Positions 45,843 to 57,733 of a stretch of DNA of 64,000 nt are shown here, piece after piece (positions within the stretch are counted from its first letter, which is position 1; the number at the start of each line of letters is the position of its first letter). The stretch spans positions 9,580,957 to 9,644,956 of the forward strand of contig NC_058167.1 in the NCBI RefSeq assembly GCF_020080835.1, written 5' to 3'. The position numbers were made by a program, and so were the translations under genes. Source of the DNA: Cotesia glomerata (lineage: Eukaryota > Arthropoda > Insecta > Hymenoptera > Braconidae). The notes under the pieces are model-generated. The model did not search any database and was not told the DNA's origin. It was given only the letters and a program-made list of their open reading frames with translations.

Positions 45843-47711
45843 GTACTGCAGTACTTGAACAGACTTTTCGAATTGTTATAATACAAAATCCGTAAATTTA
45901 TTATGAGTAATATGCGCATATTATAATTATTAAATGATACAGTAATTGATTTCTGTAAGTTTTTTCATCTATAAATCAAAACAATTATATTTTTATTAAC
46001 TTAAAAGTTGACATGTCGAAAATCGCCGATAGATGCTATTTTTTTCATGAAAAAGGTATTAAACCATAAACCAAACAAGCAGTAAAAAAAAAGGTATATC
46101 ATTATTTTAAGTAAAAAAAATTGTACCATCTAATGAAATAGTCTTTTCTAAATAATACATATTTTTTGCAAAGATATAAACTATCATTTTTATATTAAAT
46201 TTTAGCGTTTAACTATACCTCCAAATTTTCAAAGCGGTACCCAGAACTTGAACAGGCTGGGGCCGTATAATTTTAACAGCACTGTAACCTCTAATAGGTT
46301 TATAGACTAGTGATCAGCATTGTGATTTGTATTAATTACTGCAATTTAAATAAGTTTTATGACTAAAAATTAGTGTAGTTAAAAATTATTGAACGTTTTG
46401 AATTGAGTTTTTAGTAGATTTTATTAAAATCTAACTATTGCAGCCGTCCTCATGGCGCAACTTTTAAAAAATTTAGCCATTTTCTGACTTAGTTTGTCGA
46501 GCTGAGTCAGAAAATATATATAGTTCAAAAGTTTATATAAGTATGTATTATATATATATTTATACGATATAACGTGGCTTGTCAGCACGATAGCGTTTTC
46601 AATTTATAACCGATTCTTCTCAAACTCAACATGCTTTATCTATCGATCAAGACCAAAGTTAAGTTCGAAGATGAGCTTAATCGGGCGAGTAATTTGGAAA
46701 TGACAGGATTTTGAAATTTTGAAAATCGTAAAAATTGATGTTTTTACTACTTCAACTTGATATAATTACTGATCGAGACAAGATATCAAAATTCGGTAAA
46801 ATGCATCGTAAAGCTCTTTTAATAAGCTTCAATTTTCACTACTTAGAAGTGGTAGTAGCCTCAATATTACTCCTTTTAGAGTTCGTTTAATGAAACAGTT
46901 TTACTGTTGCAGCCGTTTTAGAATTATTGTCTGCATCATAGCTTAATCATGATGTAAATTCAATAATTACGATATTGATCAGTCTTTCGTGTAATGTTTT
47001 CGGGTAGGTTGTCAGTAAATATGTCACAAATTAGTTCTAACCATTGTTTTCTTCAACTAAAATTTTATCCGGTTGCAACATTCTGATTAACTTGAAAACT
47101 GTTGTTTCTAAGCAGTTACTTAAAATTTGGACATTTATAATTCAAATCTTATAATCTGTGCAATTCTTTGGTAAATATTTGAGAAACTTTTTCTTCACAA
47201 GATAATTTTTTTTCCAAAATTTGTTGTAAATAGTTTTAAATTTATTATTGAATTTTGTTTTTAATTCATAAATTAAGTTATACATTATTAGTGTTATTAT
47301 ATTATTTTATTGAAAATCAATTTTCTTTATTTGAAAAATCTACTTCCATTTCGGCTGCCGAATAGCCTTTTTTTGATTTATAATTAAAAATTTGCTTTGT
47401 CATTCATAAAAAATGTAATTAAAAAAATAAATACAAATATTTCTCATTTTTAAATGGACATATTAAATATTCACAGTATTATTTTTAATATTATTCAATA
47501 ATATGTTACATTTCTTTTGATATTTCAATAAAACGTTGAAAATTTCTGCTGTGCCTATTGCCATATATTTTATTAGTTCAACTACTGCTCCCAAAGTGTT
47601 CAACTACTGCGGCTTATCAGAATTGATTGTTCAACTACTACTCCTTTGATAGTCTATTTTAAAAATGTTGTCCAAATATAAATAATAAATTATCTTTGTT
47701 ATTTTGCGCTT

Positions 47712-48468
47712 CACGGAAAAAGTAAACTGTAATAAATAACAGTCGATTTATAATATGTAATGATCAACTGCTAACAATTACCATTTCAAACAGTAAAATC
47801 GTAATTTTACTATTCACATTGTAATATTTACAATTTAAACGTTACAATTTACTCTTTACATGGAAGAAAATACTATTTCAAACAGTAATATTTGCTAGGT
47901 AAATGTCTAAAATGTGTAAAAAGTATAATAATTAAGAATTCAGACTTTAATATTTATCATTTCGTACCTAAAAAATGATGTTATGATATGTAAAAAGTAT
48001 AAAATAAAGTTAGTAAATTTTTAATACAAGCAACGTCAATATTTACAAAGTAAAATGGTAAATTTTAAACGCAACGCTAAAAGTCAAACTGTAATTATTG
48101 ACTTGCTTAGACTGGTAAAATGTATATTTTGATAGTATAATTTTTACTGTTTGAAATGTTAAATTCTCCCAGAGTGAGACCCCTTTCTTTTTCATGTAAG
48201 TTCCCCATCTCTTCATAATATGGACTATTTATTGAAATGGCATTTTTACTGTTTGAAATTGTAATTTTAAAGATGAAAGAGTCGTTATTTACTATAGTGA
48301 AAACTACTAATCACTTATTTTGGATATTAAATTATAAACTGTGGCTTTTATACTTTCTACATTAAGTTCTGTAATATTTACATTTTGCCACCCCGATGTC
48401 CGCTTTACTGTTTGAAATTATAAAACTAACCGGAATCCGAGTGAATATTACAGTTTACTTTTTCCGTG
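47712..48468 (+). mobile_element. CACGG-ended element (family A), intact copy 4
   Basis: CACGGAAAAAGTAAACTG ... CTTTTTCCGTG, 757 bp, flanked by the 2-bp duplication TT. Confidence 0.92.
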
Positions 48469-48664
48469 TTCAATCAATTCAAAATTGTTTATATTTTCAT
48501 GAAAATCACTAATTTTAACTAATAATTACATCTTTATATATTAAGAGTAGGGTCAAATAAGTTTTACTTTGAAACCTGTTCAACTACTGGGTACTTTACC
48601 TTAATAATATTTTTTCTATCACTCAAATTAAAAAGAAGTTTCGGTCACTGAAAAAATAATTCTG

Positions 48665-48735
48665 AATCACTGAGGAATCGAACCCGGTTTTCTCTCCGTC
48701 ACAAGCCCAAGATTTATCCTCTTACTGGATTCTGT
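48665..48735 (-). tRNA. Degenerate tRNA-like sequence
   Basis: Minus strand CCGGGTTCGATTCCT resembles a T arm, with GGGCTTGTGA in the anticodon region, but stems pair poorly. It sits inside the ACGG-ended transposon. Confidence 0.35.
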
Positions 48736-49013
48736 CTCTCTTTTGTTAAAACATATAGTATGCGTGCTCATTCACTTGCTTTTATGGAAAAAAAATTTAC
48801 TAAATAACATCGTAATTTGCAATAATTCAAGTTGTATTCTGTAGACGGCAGCATCGTAAGAATTTTTATGTTATTTATTACTTACATCATTTGTGATAAT
48901 CACTATGTTAGATTACGATGTTACTATTGTAATTTTTCATATGATTCTTTTTTCCGTGTTGAATTTAATTCAATAAAAAAAATATAAAATTATTTAAAAA
49001 AAAAAAAAAAAAA

Positions 49014-49080
49014 CATGACCAGGGATCGAGCCTTGTTTTATCCGGTCAAGTGTCTAGCCGCCTTCGCATTCGACCATGGT
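49014..49080 (-). tRNA. Degenerate tRNA-like sequence
   Basis: Minus strand AAGGCTCGATCCCTGGTCAT resembles a degraded T arm with upstream GGTCGAATGCGAAGGCGGCT as a D-arm region. It lies just outside the ACGG-ended transposon. Confidence 0.3.
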
Positions 49081-50186
49081 CTTCAACGCAGTTGTTTTTT
49101 ATCATTAAAAAAAAATTTTAAATAATTACATACCGAAATTCAATATCGAAGAACCTTAAATAAATAATTTTTAAAACTGTCCTACAAATATTTACCTAAA
49201 ATTGACCGTTCTTCCAAAATATCACTCATCACAGGTCAATGCTCACCGAGTTCGATATCAGCCAGGATTCATGTAAGCGTCATCAGTTTCGTACGACATG
49301 ACTCGGCATTTAATTTCACCCGAAATTATAAACTGTACACCCTATAGAGTAGAGCGCAAATTGCTCTTTGCATACTTCGGGAATACAACACTTTCATTTT
49401 ATTTCTCTAATAAACCCGGCGAAATTAACAAAACATCAATTAAGTAGCCGTCGACATTCAGTTCCATCCACATTCACAAATTTTAAATTAAAATTACTCC
49501 GCAGCTTTATTAATACTAAATAAATTTAATAATTTCTATGGGGAACTTCATAAAGATGTGACAGTTCCGCGAGATTTATTTTCCGGTTTTTATCTTTTAT
49601 CAGATGAACTAGAATTGAGATTCTGACTTGACAGATGTATTTTTATGCGCTCATATGAATATATAGATCGATGGGCGGTAGTTATGGTTATGGGATGGGT
49701 GTACGTAGCTCACATTACTTTTACTATTGCTATTACTATTACAGGGGACAATAAAACCCAGATCGAAAAATGTCAGTCTGAGCGAGAAGAAATACGATCG
49801 AGGTGAATAATAATAAGGGGTGGGTGGGTGTATGTCTCCTGATAAGTGGTCTACCTCAAATGATATCGAGCGTATTTTATATTTTATGTGTTTTTTAAAG
49901 TTTAATATTGTTTTAGTTCTGGTTCATGCTTAATGCATAAATTATTGAATATTTCTGTGAACAGGAAATTTTATATCGATTATTTTATTATTTCAACAGA
50001 AGTTTAAATACTCACTGATAAAAAATTTCGCAATATTTAAGAATTTTTAATAAATATTTTTGACATCAGATTTATTAAATAAATTTTTTTTTTAATTTAA
50101 TTTAATAATTGTCACTTATTGGACAATGTTTATTTTTGATTAATTTAATTAAAATTTTATAAGAATTAAAAAATATTTATTAATTA
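49081..50186. other. PHLPP-like intron, single-copy, no gene recognised
   Basis: 49250-49900 is GC-richer than its surroundings and free of the repeats named here; no splice-bounded open frame found. A family B left end (CACTGATAAAAAATTT) lies at about 50015. Confidence 0.3.
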
Positions 50187-50290
50187 AAGATAGATAAATA
50201 TATTTATTTGACCTTAGAGCCAAAGCTTCCTCAAGGCCATCAATAAACAATATATTTTTTATACAAGTATACAGCATTAAAATATAGTAA
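50187..50290 (-). mobile_element. LINE 3' UTR fragment
   Basis: GACCTTAGAGCCAAAGCTTC on the plus strand matches the LINE 3'-UTR signature at 30680 and 35582, next to an AGATAGATA/TTTA tail remnant. Confidence 0.55.
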
Positions 50291-50460
50291 TAACAACGTA
50301 ATTAATTACAACAGCATTAAAATATAATTACTATAACGTAATAACAATAAAGTAAGGTTTTTATGTTTCTCAGTACATCAGTTAATCAATTAATCAATAA
50401 ACACTTTAAACAGAAATTATAGTTAAATAAAATAACTAAAATAATAATTTTAATTGTCAT

Positions 50461-50614
50461 CACTGTAAATCCAAGTGTTTTAAAACTGACCACAAACTGG
50501 CATTTAATATAGGAAATTAAAAAACGTGGAACTGTTTTGAAAGTGGTTACAATGCTTCAAGATAGGAACAAAACACTTGATGTGTGTTTTATTAAAACAC
50601 TTGGATTTACAGTG
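50461..50614. mobile_element. Short CACTG-ended MITE (family P), copy 1
   Basis: Starts CACTGTAAATCCAAGTGTTT and ends AAACACTTGGATTTACAGTG. 154 bp, flanked by CAT. Confidence 0.9.
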
Positions 50615-50952
50615 CATTTGTAAGAAAAAATGAAAAGGAGACATTTTGAAATTTAGGAAGACTATCTACACGGAAAGAAAATTATGGGAACTATTCCTAT
50701 ACCATTATGAGAATGGTTCCCATAATGCTATAGGAATAATTCCTATACTATTATAGAAACTATTCCTATATCATTATGGGAACTAATCCCATAATATTAT
50801 GGGAACTATTCCTATAATATGATGGGAATGGTTCCCATAATGCTATAGGAATCATTTCTATATTATTATAGAAATGGTTTCCATAATTTATGGGAACCAT
50901 TCCCACAATAGTATAGGAATGGTTCCCACAACATATGGGTTTAAATCCTACA

Positions 50953-51793
50953 AGGAAAAAAAAAAAAATTGGGGCTGCCCAAATTTGTGCCTTTTCAAGG
51001 TTTCATATCATTCTCGTCGATAGTCAATTTATGATGATAGTCAACTTATAATAGATATTTTAGGTTGCATTCGAAAATGCTCTATCTCTAAACATATAAT
51101 TGAGAAATGACCTTGTATCTTGTGAACTATTGACATTTTTAAAGATATAAGCTCATATTGATGTTACACTCATCGAGACCTTTCATTTGAGTACTCACAT
51201 CAATTTTTCATATATTTTATATATTTATATATATTATATATATGTATATATGAAAAATATATCAAAAATGCATGTGGGTACTCAAATGAAAGCTCTTGAT
51301 GAGTGTAACATCAACAAGAGCTTATATTTTTAAAAATATCAATAATTAAGAAATGACCTTGTATCTTGTGAATTATTGACATTTTTAAAGATATAAGCTA
51401 ATCCCAACATTACACTCATCGAGACCTTTCATTTGAGTACCCACATCAATTTTTCATATATTTTATATATTTATATATATTATATATATATGAATATATG
51501 AAAAATATATTAAAAATGCATGTGGGTACTCAAATGAAAGCTCTTGATGAGTGTAACATCGGGATGAGCTTATATCTTCAAAAATGTCAATAGTTTACCA
51601 GATACAAGGTCATTTCTTCATTATGTATCTAGATACAGAGCACTTTCGAATGCAGCCTAAATTCTTATTATATTAAATTGACTATTGGCGAAAATGATAT
51701 GAAACCTTGAAAAGGCACAATTCCAAGCAAAAATCCATTTTATCACATAAATACACTGGCCACAAAATTTTCCTTATTCTCTTAATAATATAG

Positions 51794-51835
<42 letters not shown>

Positions 51836-51915
51836 TAATTATTATTTAATTATTATTGTTGTTTTAACAATTATTGCCTACAACATGAAAATCATGTGGC
51901 TGCCCCAATTTTTTT
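50953..51915. mobile_element. Element with AAAATTGGGG(C)TGCC ends and Helitron-type palindromes
   Basis: Left edge AAAAATTGGGGCTGCCCAAA and right edge GGCTGCCCCAATTTTTTT are inverted counterparts. Inside, two Helitron palindromic units are flanked by the Helitron 5'-end sequence on both sides, in opposite directions, ending CTTAATAATATAGATT at 51794. Confidence 0.65.
51797..51850. repeat. (ATT)n microsatellite
   Basis: Tandem TTA/ATT run directly at the Helitron 5' end. Confidence 0.95.
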
Positions 51916-52751
51916 TTTCTGTGTATATATTATAGGAATCATTTTGAACTCACTCCGCACGAAGATTTTATCTTTATTTTATTTTGAAAATGATTCCCAT
52001 AATGGTATAGGAATGATTCCTATAACATTCTAGGAATCCTTCCTATACCATTATGGGAATAGTTCCCATAATGATATATGAACCATTACTATATCATTAT
52101 GGGCATATTTCCCATAATATTATGGGAATAATTCCTATAATTGTATAGGAATCATTCCTATAATTATAGAAACCATTCCTATACCATTATGGGAATAGTT
52201 CCCATAATGATATATGAACCATTACTATATCATTATGGGAATATTTCCCATAATATTATGGGAATAATTCCTATAATTGTATAGGAATCATTCCTATAAC
52301 TATAGAAACCATTCCTATACCATTATGGGAACCATTCCCATCATTATGGGAAATTTTCCCATAATTCTGGGAAACTTTCCTATAATTATGGGAACAGTTC
52401 CTATAATTGTCTGGGAAATGTTCCCATAAAATTATGGAAATAGTTCCCATATTTTTCTTTCCGTGTATAGTTGTCAACCTAGGTGGTAACGAGTTTCAGA
52501 CACGTATGCAATGGATTATAAAAGATTGTTCGTACATGTTACTATTTACTCTAGGTAGACGCAAGCAATCTTACCTAATGTCACCTCCACGCATTGAAAC
52601 ATTAAGATACTCAAGTCCTGGGCTAAACAGCTGTCAATAATTTAGTCAAATTTTCTTGAAAAACAAACATGCTTTGAAGTAATCTAAGTAATCTCTTCTC
52701 TTACTCGATTTTAGCCGTCCTAATTTACTATAATACGAGATTATATGTTCA

Positions 52752-52905
52752 CACTGTAAATCCAAGTGTTTTAAAAGTGACTACAAATGGGCATTTAACA
52801 TAGGAAATTAAAACACGTAGAATTGTTTTAAAAGTGACTGCAATGCTTCAAGATAGGAACAAAACACTTTATGTGTGTTTTGTTAAAACACTTGGATTTA
52901 CAGTG
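52752..52905. mobile_element. Short CACTG-ended MITE (family P), copy 2
   Basis: Same ends and length (154 bp) as 50461-50614, flanked by CA. Confidence 0.9.
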
Positions 52906-53029
52906 CATATCTGGATAATTTGAAAATCAATCTCAAACAAGAATTCATTCGAGATGAAATATTAAATCTTAATAAATTTTTTTTTTAATTCTTCAACATT
53001 TTTTGTATTTGTAAATTATATTTAGACTA

Positions 53030-53378
53030 GGGTGCGTCAAAATTTAATCTTCGAAAGCAACCTTTTAAAATTGGAATTTTGAGTTTCGTTTTTAACAGGA
53101 GCTGTATTTGGGCATTTCCTAATATATTTTGGTGTGTCACGATTTATTTGATATTCACAGAATTTTTCAACAGGAGCTTCGTTTGGCCAAATTTTGAAAT
53201 TTTTTAATTCCAGAAAAAATGCTTAAACAAAACTCCTGTTAAAAAATTATGTGAATATCAAATAAATCCTGACACATCAAAATATCTCAGGAAATGCCTA
53301 AACCTAACTCCTCCTAAAGGCGGAACTCAAAAATCCAATTTATAAGGTTGCTTTTAAAGATTAAATTTTGACGCACCC
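53030..53378. mobile_element. TA-flanked foldback MITE with GGGTGCGTCAAAATTTAA ends
   Basis: Starts GGGTGCGTCAAAATTTAATC and ends with the inverse; the arms pair almost to the centre (349 bp). TA on both sides. Confidence 0.85.
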
Positions 53379-53620
53379 TAATTTAGACACTTGATATAAT
53401 TTGAATAATTAAAAAAAAAATTTAACATATAAAAAAAATAATTAAAAATAATAACTCTAGACTAGAGGATTTTTTTCTTTATACCTCGGTCGAAAGTACG
53501 CATCTTTTGCACCTATTTTGAGGCAGAAAGTTAAAGATTCGTGCATTGATTAAGCTACACATTCGCCTTCTATAACAGCGGGAGCAAATGCTTTCGCTAC
53601 CGCGACTGACATTACACAGT

Positions 53621-53850
53621 AATAGTATATTACATCTAGGGCAGTAAAATAAGAAATGTCTCAGATCACATGTAATTGTTGTCCGAGGCGAAGCCGAGGT
53701 CAATAAACATGTGATCTGAGGCTTTCTTATTTACTGCCCATGGTGTGTATACTATTTTTCTCCTCGACGGAGGCGGAAAGCGGCATTTTCGTTTAGCGCA
53801 GCGGGAGGAAAATTGACGCTTTCCCGCCCGGAGGTGAGAAAAAATTTTAC
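53621..53850 (+). mobile_element. GC-rich hairpin module, copy 1
   Basis: Flanked by AATAGTATATTA and TATACTATTTTT. A strong hairpin (GGGCAG...CTCAGATCACATGT against ACATGTGATCTGAG...CTGCCC) is capped by the palindrome CCGAGGCGAAGCCGAGG. A second GC-rich block (CTCGACGGAGGCGGAAAGCG to TTTCCCGCCCGGAGG) follows. Inverted counterpart at 59199-59416. Confidence 0.75.
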
Positions 53851-53854
53851 GTCA

Positions 53855-55027
53855 TTGCGTCAAAAAATTTTGTGTTAAATATTTAACACTTTTATGTGGA
53901 AATTTAACATTAATTGTGTTAAATTAACACAGAAAAATGTTAAATTAACACAAAAAAGTGTTAAATATTGAAACACTAAATTTTTTTTGCTGAATTTAAA
54001 AATTTAATTATTTAGACCATTAAACCTCGCGGATAAGAAATAATCGCCTAAACTTCTAAAAATTAGGATTCGCTGCTCTGGGATATTCCGCTCCCGTGAA
54101 CCAATGAGTGTCTTTGTCTTTAGATGATTTTATTAGTTTGAGACAGAATTTCTCACGCGTGCCAGTTAATTTATTTTACTTACTTACAAAATTTTAACTG
54201 CAACGATGACCCTTCGTCTTTGATTGACCTTTTGGCAGGTTGTAGATAGATAGGTGAATAGTGGTAGTTTAGTAATAGTGTATAGCGGTGATAACAATAC
54301 ACTTAACTTTATTACACAAAATAAGCACTTTTAATATAAACTTGTGGTATTTCGGTAATGTAACTTAACAAAATAGAATATTTGTAACAATAGAATGAAT
54401 ATTATTTAATATTAGAAATATAAGAGTGAATTAGTAGTAAATTATGGTGAATAGTCACCTAATAGTAGTAAAAAAGGAATATAGGATTAATTGATAGTAA
54501 GTTTTAGTGAGTAATCACCTAATAGTGGTAATAGTGGTATAGTACACAGTAAAAAATTTTCGTAAAATTTAACATAAAATTTTGTGTAGATGATTTTTAC
54601 ACAAAATTTATGTTAATTCTACACATACTGTTTGTATTGATGAAATCAACATAATTCTGTGTTAAAAGTAACACAAAAATATGTTAAAACTTTCATTGGC
54701 TGATTCTCGGATTTCTACACACTTAAATGTTATCCATAACACAAATAAAGTGTTGATTGTAACTTTTCTTTGTGTTACTCAGATCAGCTGTAAAATGTGT
54801 GATTTCTACTAATAATTTAAATATATATATATTTTGTGATTAAAAAAATACATGAGCAATTGAAAATAATAAATTAAAGGAAAAATGCACATGTAGAAAA
54901 TTAAAAAAACTGTAAGTTTATTTTCTAATAATTTATTAATTTCAATTATTTATTTTTTTGTCTAATTCAAAAAAATAAATGAAAATTAAGTTAGCCGACA
55001 TCTGAAAATTTTTACAATTTTTTTAAT

Positions 55028-55059
<32 letters not shown>

Positions 55060-56028
55060 ATACAACCAAATTTTAATGAAAAAATTATTACAAAAAAATA
55101 AAAAAAAAAAAATTTCACTTGTAGAAAATTTGAAGAATTATTCGTGTAATTTTTTTTAAGTATTTTTTAACTTGTAAATAATTTGTCAAAAAAAATCAAC
55201 ATGTCTGCTAGATTCATAATCATAAAATTTATAATTTTTCTTATTTTATTTATTTCCTCATAATTTAAAATTTATTCTGTCTTCTAGATTCACACTAGAA
55301 AGGACATTAACCTTGTAATGAATTTTAAGGTTACAATTCTGTTATCGGATGTTTCAATATAAATTACCCTTTATTTACTTAGTTTTTAATTGCTATACAC
55401 TACAATTTTATATTTATTAGCTGCATTTAAGTATCTTACGTAATGACACAAATCAAAATCCACCAAATTAAAATGACGTTGAGGCTATCACATTTACATG
55501 TCTATCTTGTGTGGCATACGTGACTATATATGAAGAATTCTTTAACATAAATTTTGTGTTGGTTGGCCAGTAACATTAAAAAAGTGTAGTTTTACTTTGA
55601 ATTAACACTTGAGTGTGTTAAAAAATGGATGGATTGATCAATACAAACCGTTTGTGTAGAATTAACATAAATTTTATGTAAAAAACATCTACACAAAATT
55701 TTATGTTAAGTTTTACGAAAATTTTTTACTGTGTAGTAAATTGACTAAGAAATATCTAACGTGGTGGTTGACACCGGGGGATAGATCGAAGTGTCGATCA
55801 ATGCTCAGGTTTTGAGGCTCGTAGCTGTTTTTCCCCTCCTCGTGTCGTCTTGTGACGTCGCGGGGGCTGCACATTAATTTAGCTAGTGTCGGTAACGGAA
55901 ATTTCGGGTGGTAGTTCGCCAGGCTGATAAAATCGGGACATTTTGCAGTGTCTCAATATTTAACATAAAAATTTTTAACACAAAATTTTTTCACGCAATG
56001 ACGCAAAATTTTTTACTGTGTAGTCATT
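53855..56028. mobile_element. Outer element with TCATTGCGTCAAAAAATTTT ends
   Basis: Left TCATTGCGTCAAAAAATTTT and right AAAATTTTTTCACGCAATGA are inverted counterparts, with TTAACA/TGTTAA-rich arms. It encloses the element at 54545-55733. Between are short GTAATAGTGGTA-type repeats (54250-54540). Confidence 0.6.
54545..55733. mobile_element. TA-flanked element with CACAGTAAAAAATTTTCG ends
   Basis: Starts CACAGTAAAAAATTTTCGTA and ends ...CGAAAATTTTTTACTGTG, TA on both sides. Arms of about 120 bp include ACATAAAATTTTGTGTAGAT. The centre contains a (TTTA)n run (55023-55060). No coding sequence. Confidence 0.85.
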
Positions 56029-56481
56029 TGTTACTAACTATGTTTTGTTTACGCTGATGATTCACGATTAATGGTACAATACAAGTTGGTTATATTTCTT
56101 TCATTCTTCTACTTAGATGATATATTTCATATATAGATAGAGATATAGATAAAAATATAACTGTCGTAAGAGTGAGTAGATCGTCCGATGTAACTTATAA
56201 CCAGATTGTACTGTTTGACAGTGACGTGTGTAAAATGGATCAACTTTATTTAATTAATGTATTATTTAGAAAAATGTACGCAGTAACAACAATTTAATTT
56301 GATTTTTATTAATTATTGTTAATTTTCAGACAATATGCTCGTTTTTTCTAATTTTAACCGAGAATAATCTTTATCATGTTTGTTGAATTCAAGAAATTTC
56401 AGTTTTATTTAATATAAAAACTAAAAAAAAAAATGTTTTTTAATTATTTTTTATTTGATTTTACATTAATTTTTTTTTATT

Positions 56482-56557
56482 TGATGCCTGCCCCCCCCCC
56501 CCCCTCGACCAGCAGCACTCGCTTCGCTCGTGCTGCAAATGTCGGGGGCAGGCATCA
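56482..56557. repeat. GC-rich hairpin with poly-C arm
   Basis: TGATGCCTGCCCCC and GGGGGCAGGCATCA enclose a CGCTTCGCTCG loop; the poly-C run is 14 bases. It lies just left of the hairpin module at 56614. Confidence 0.75.
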
Positions 56558-56613
56558 ATTTTTTTTCGATACAGTACATGAAATATTTTACGTACTTTCG
56601 ACCGGCTATAAAG

Positions 56614-56755
56614 AAAAATAGTATACACTACACGGGCAGAAGTTTGAGAGCTCTGAACTGCGCGCCGTGATGCCCTCGGCTGCGCCTCGGGCATCATGGC
56701 GCGCAGTGCAAAAATCTCAAACTTTCTGCCCTAATAGTGTAATATACTATTTTTT
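56614..56755. mobile_element. GC-rich hairpin module, variant with different arms
   Basis: Flanked by AAAAATAGTATACACTA and TAATATACTATTTTTT as in copy 1. The hairpin arms are different: GGGCAGAAGTTTGAGAG... with GCGCGCCGTGATGCCC against GGGCATCATGGCGCGC, capped by TCGGCTGCGCCTCG. Confidence 0.75.
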
Positions 56756-57452
56756 AATGTAATTTTGTAATGTAATATTGAAAGCTAGACGGAGTTCTAA
56801 AAATATTTATCATTAAAAATTAAAAATTACTTTCTTAAATTCGATAGATTAATAAATTAATAAATTTATTAAAAACTAATCTAATGAATAATTTTATTAG
56901 TATAGAAGTTTAAATATTGACGAGTTTAAATATTTTATTAAATTTCAATATTAACTTTTTAAATGCATTATTAATCAATATTAATTTTTTATTTTCAATT
57001 TTATGAAGTTTAAAATTTCAGAATAACTTTTATTTTTTATACCCACCGCTTAAATTAAAAGGAAATATTATAATCGAAAATTAAAATTCATATTTTATAA
57101 TTTTAATAAAATGATAAATTATTTTTCAAAAATTTCGGAAAAATAATATTTATCCCAAAAATATTTCTATTGAATTAATTTTTTAATTAAAAAAAATCAA
57201 AATTTTCTTTCTTATTTTTCTCTAAAAGAGTATTTTTTTTTTTTTCAATTTTAAACTCTCGGAAGTTTTTAGAAGTTTAGAATTAAGAATTTCAGTGCAA
57301 TAAAAATTGTAATCTGATACAAAAAAAAAGTTGTCGGACCAAATTAACACTACACTACTTAAAAGCTCATAAAACACTGTTCTTACACAAGATTGCTTAC
57401 TTACTTTTTATCACAGAAAAAATACGAGTCTAAAAATAATTTCTGCAAGCAG

Positions 57453-57733
57453 GATGTCCCGACTCGCGGCCAGAATGGATAGAATTACAAGGCGGAGCTG
57501 TTTGTTATGCCCCATCACGGCTGGGAAAGCTCGTTTTGCGCGTCACGGGCTACCCGCGGATCTACAACCAGCAGGCAGTCCAAGAGCAAGACCGAGATTC
57601 TGAGGAATTCCAACAGACAACCAGCGGGGAGCCCGGACATCAGCGGCAAGAACTTCACCGCGAGACCCGGCACCTTTACTTGGGCTTCCAGCATCCCTGG
57701 GACAGAGACCTCTGGCGCAGTTGGCTCAAACAG
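57453..57733 (+). CDS. PHLPP: PHLPP-like phosphatase, exon completing the PH domain
   Basis: A 281-nt exon, acceptor GCAAGCAG, donor GTACGT. It joins in frame to the 35403 donor (phase 1) and ends in phase 0. It encodes CPDSRPEWIELQGGAVCYAP, a Gln/Glu-rich insert (about 40 residues), then RHLYLGFQHPWDRDLWRSWL and KQ. The closing LYLGF...DR.LW..WLKQ is the last strand and C-terminal helix of a PH domain, with the invariant Trp in the WRSWL helix. The hydrophilic insert before it is longer than I recall in vertebrate PHLPP and is probably a surface loop. GC content is far above the flanks. The frame starting at 57507 with ATG is a shadow of this exon. Confidence 0.85.

Larger units (their letters stand above)
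45538..48601. mobile_element. TA-flanked 3-kb element with AGGTAAAGTACCC ends
   Basis: Begins AGGTAAAGTACCCAGTACTT and ends ...ACTGGGTACTTTACCT, flanked by TA. GTTCAA(C/G)TACT words recur inside. Family B (45581-45842) and family A (47712-48468) copies are inserted in it. The remaining ~2 kb has no transposase frame that I can recognise. Confidence 0.8.
45357..48957. mobile_element. ACGG-ended element with ATCGTAATTT palindromes, outermost of a four-layer nest
   Basis: Left end ACGGAAAAAAAATTATACG and right end ...CATATGATTCTTTTTTCCGT are inverted counterparts, with ATTACGATG/CATCGTAAT words in both arms. It encloses the element at 45538-48601. Confidence 0.65.
50669..52465. mobile_element. 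Palindrome-rich CACGG element (family L), copy 1
   Basis: Starts CACGGAAAGAAAATTATGGG and ends ATTTTTCTTTCCGTG, flanked by TA. The body is dozens of CCCATAATATTATGGGAA / TTCCTATAATTATAGGAA palindromes. A Helitron-derived segment is inserted at 50953-51915. Frames at 52271-52477 read the palindromes. Confidence 0.85.

Noticed and set aside
56433..56697. Proline-rich and Arg-rich frames
   Set aside because: Products of the poly-C hairpin and the adjoining GC-rich hairpin module.
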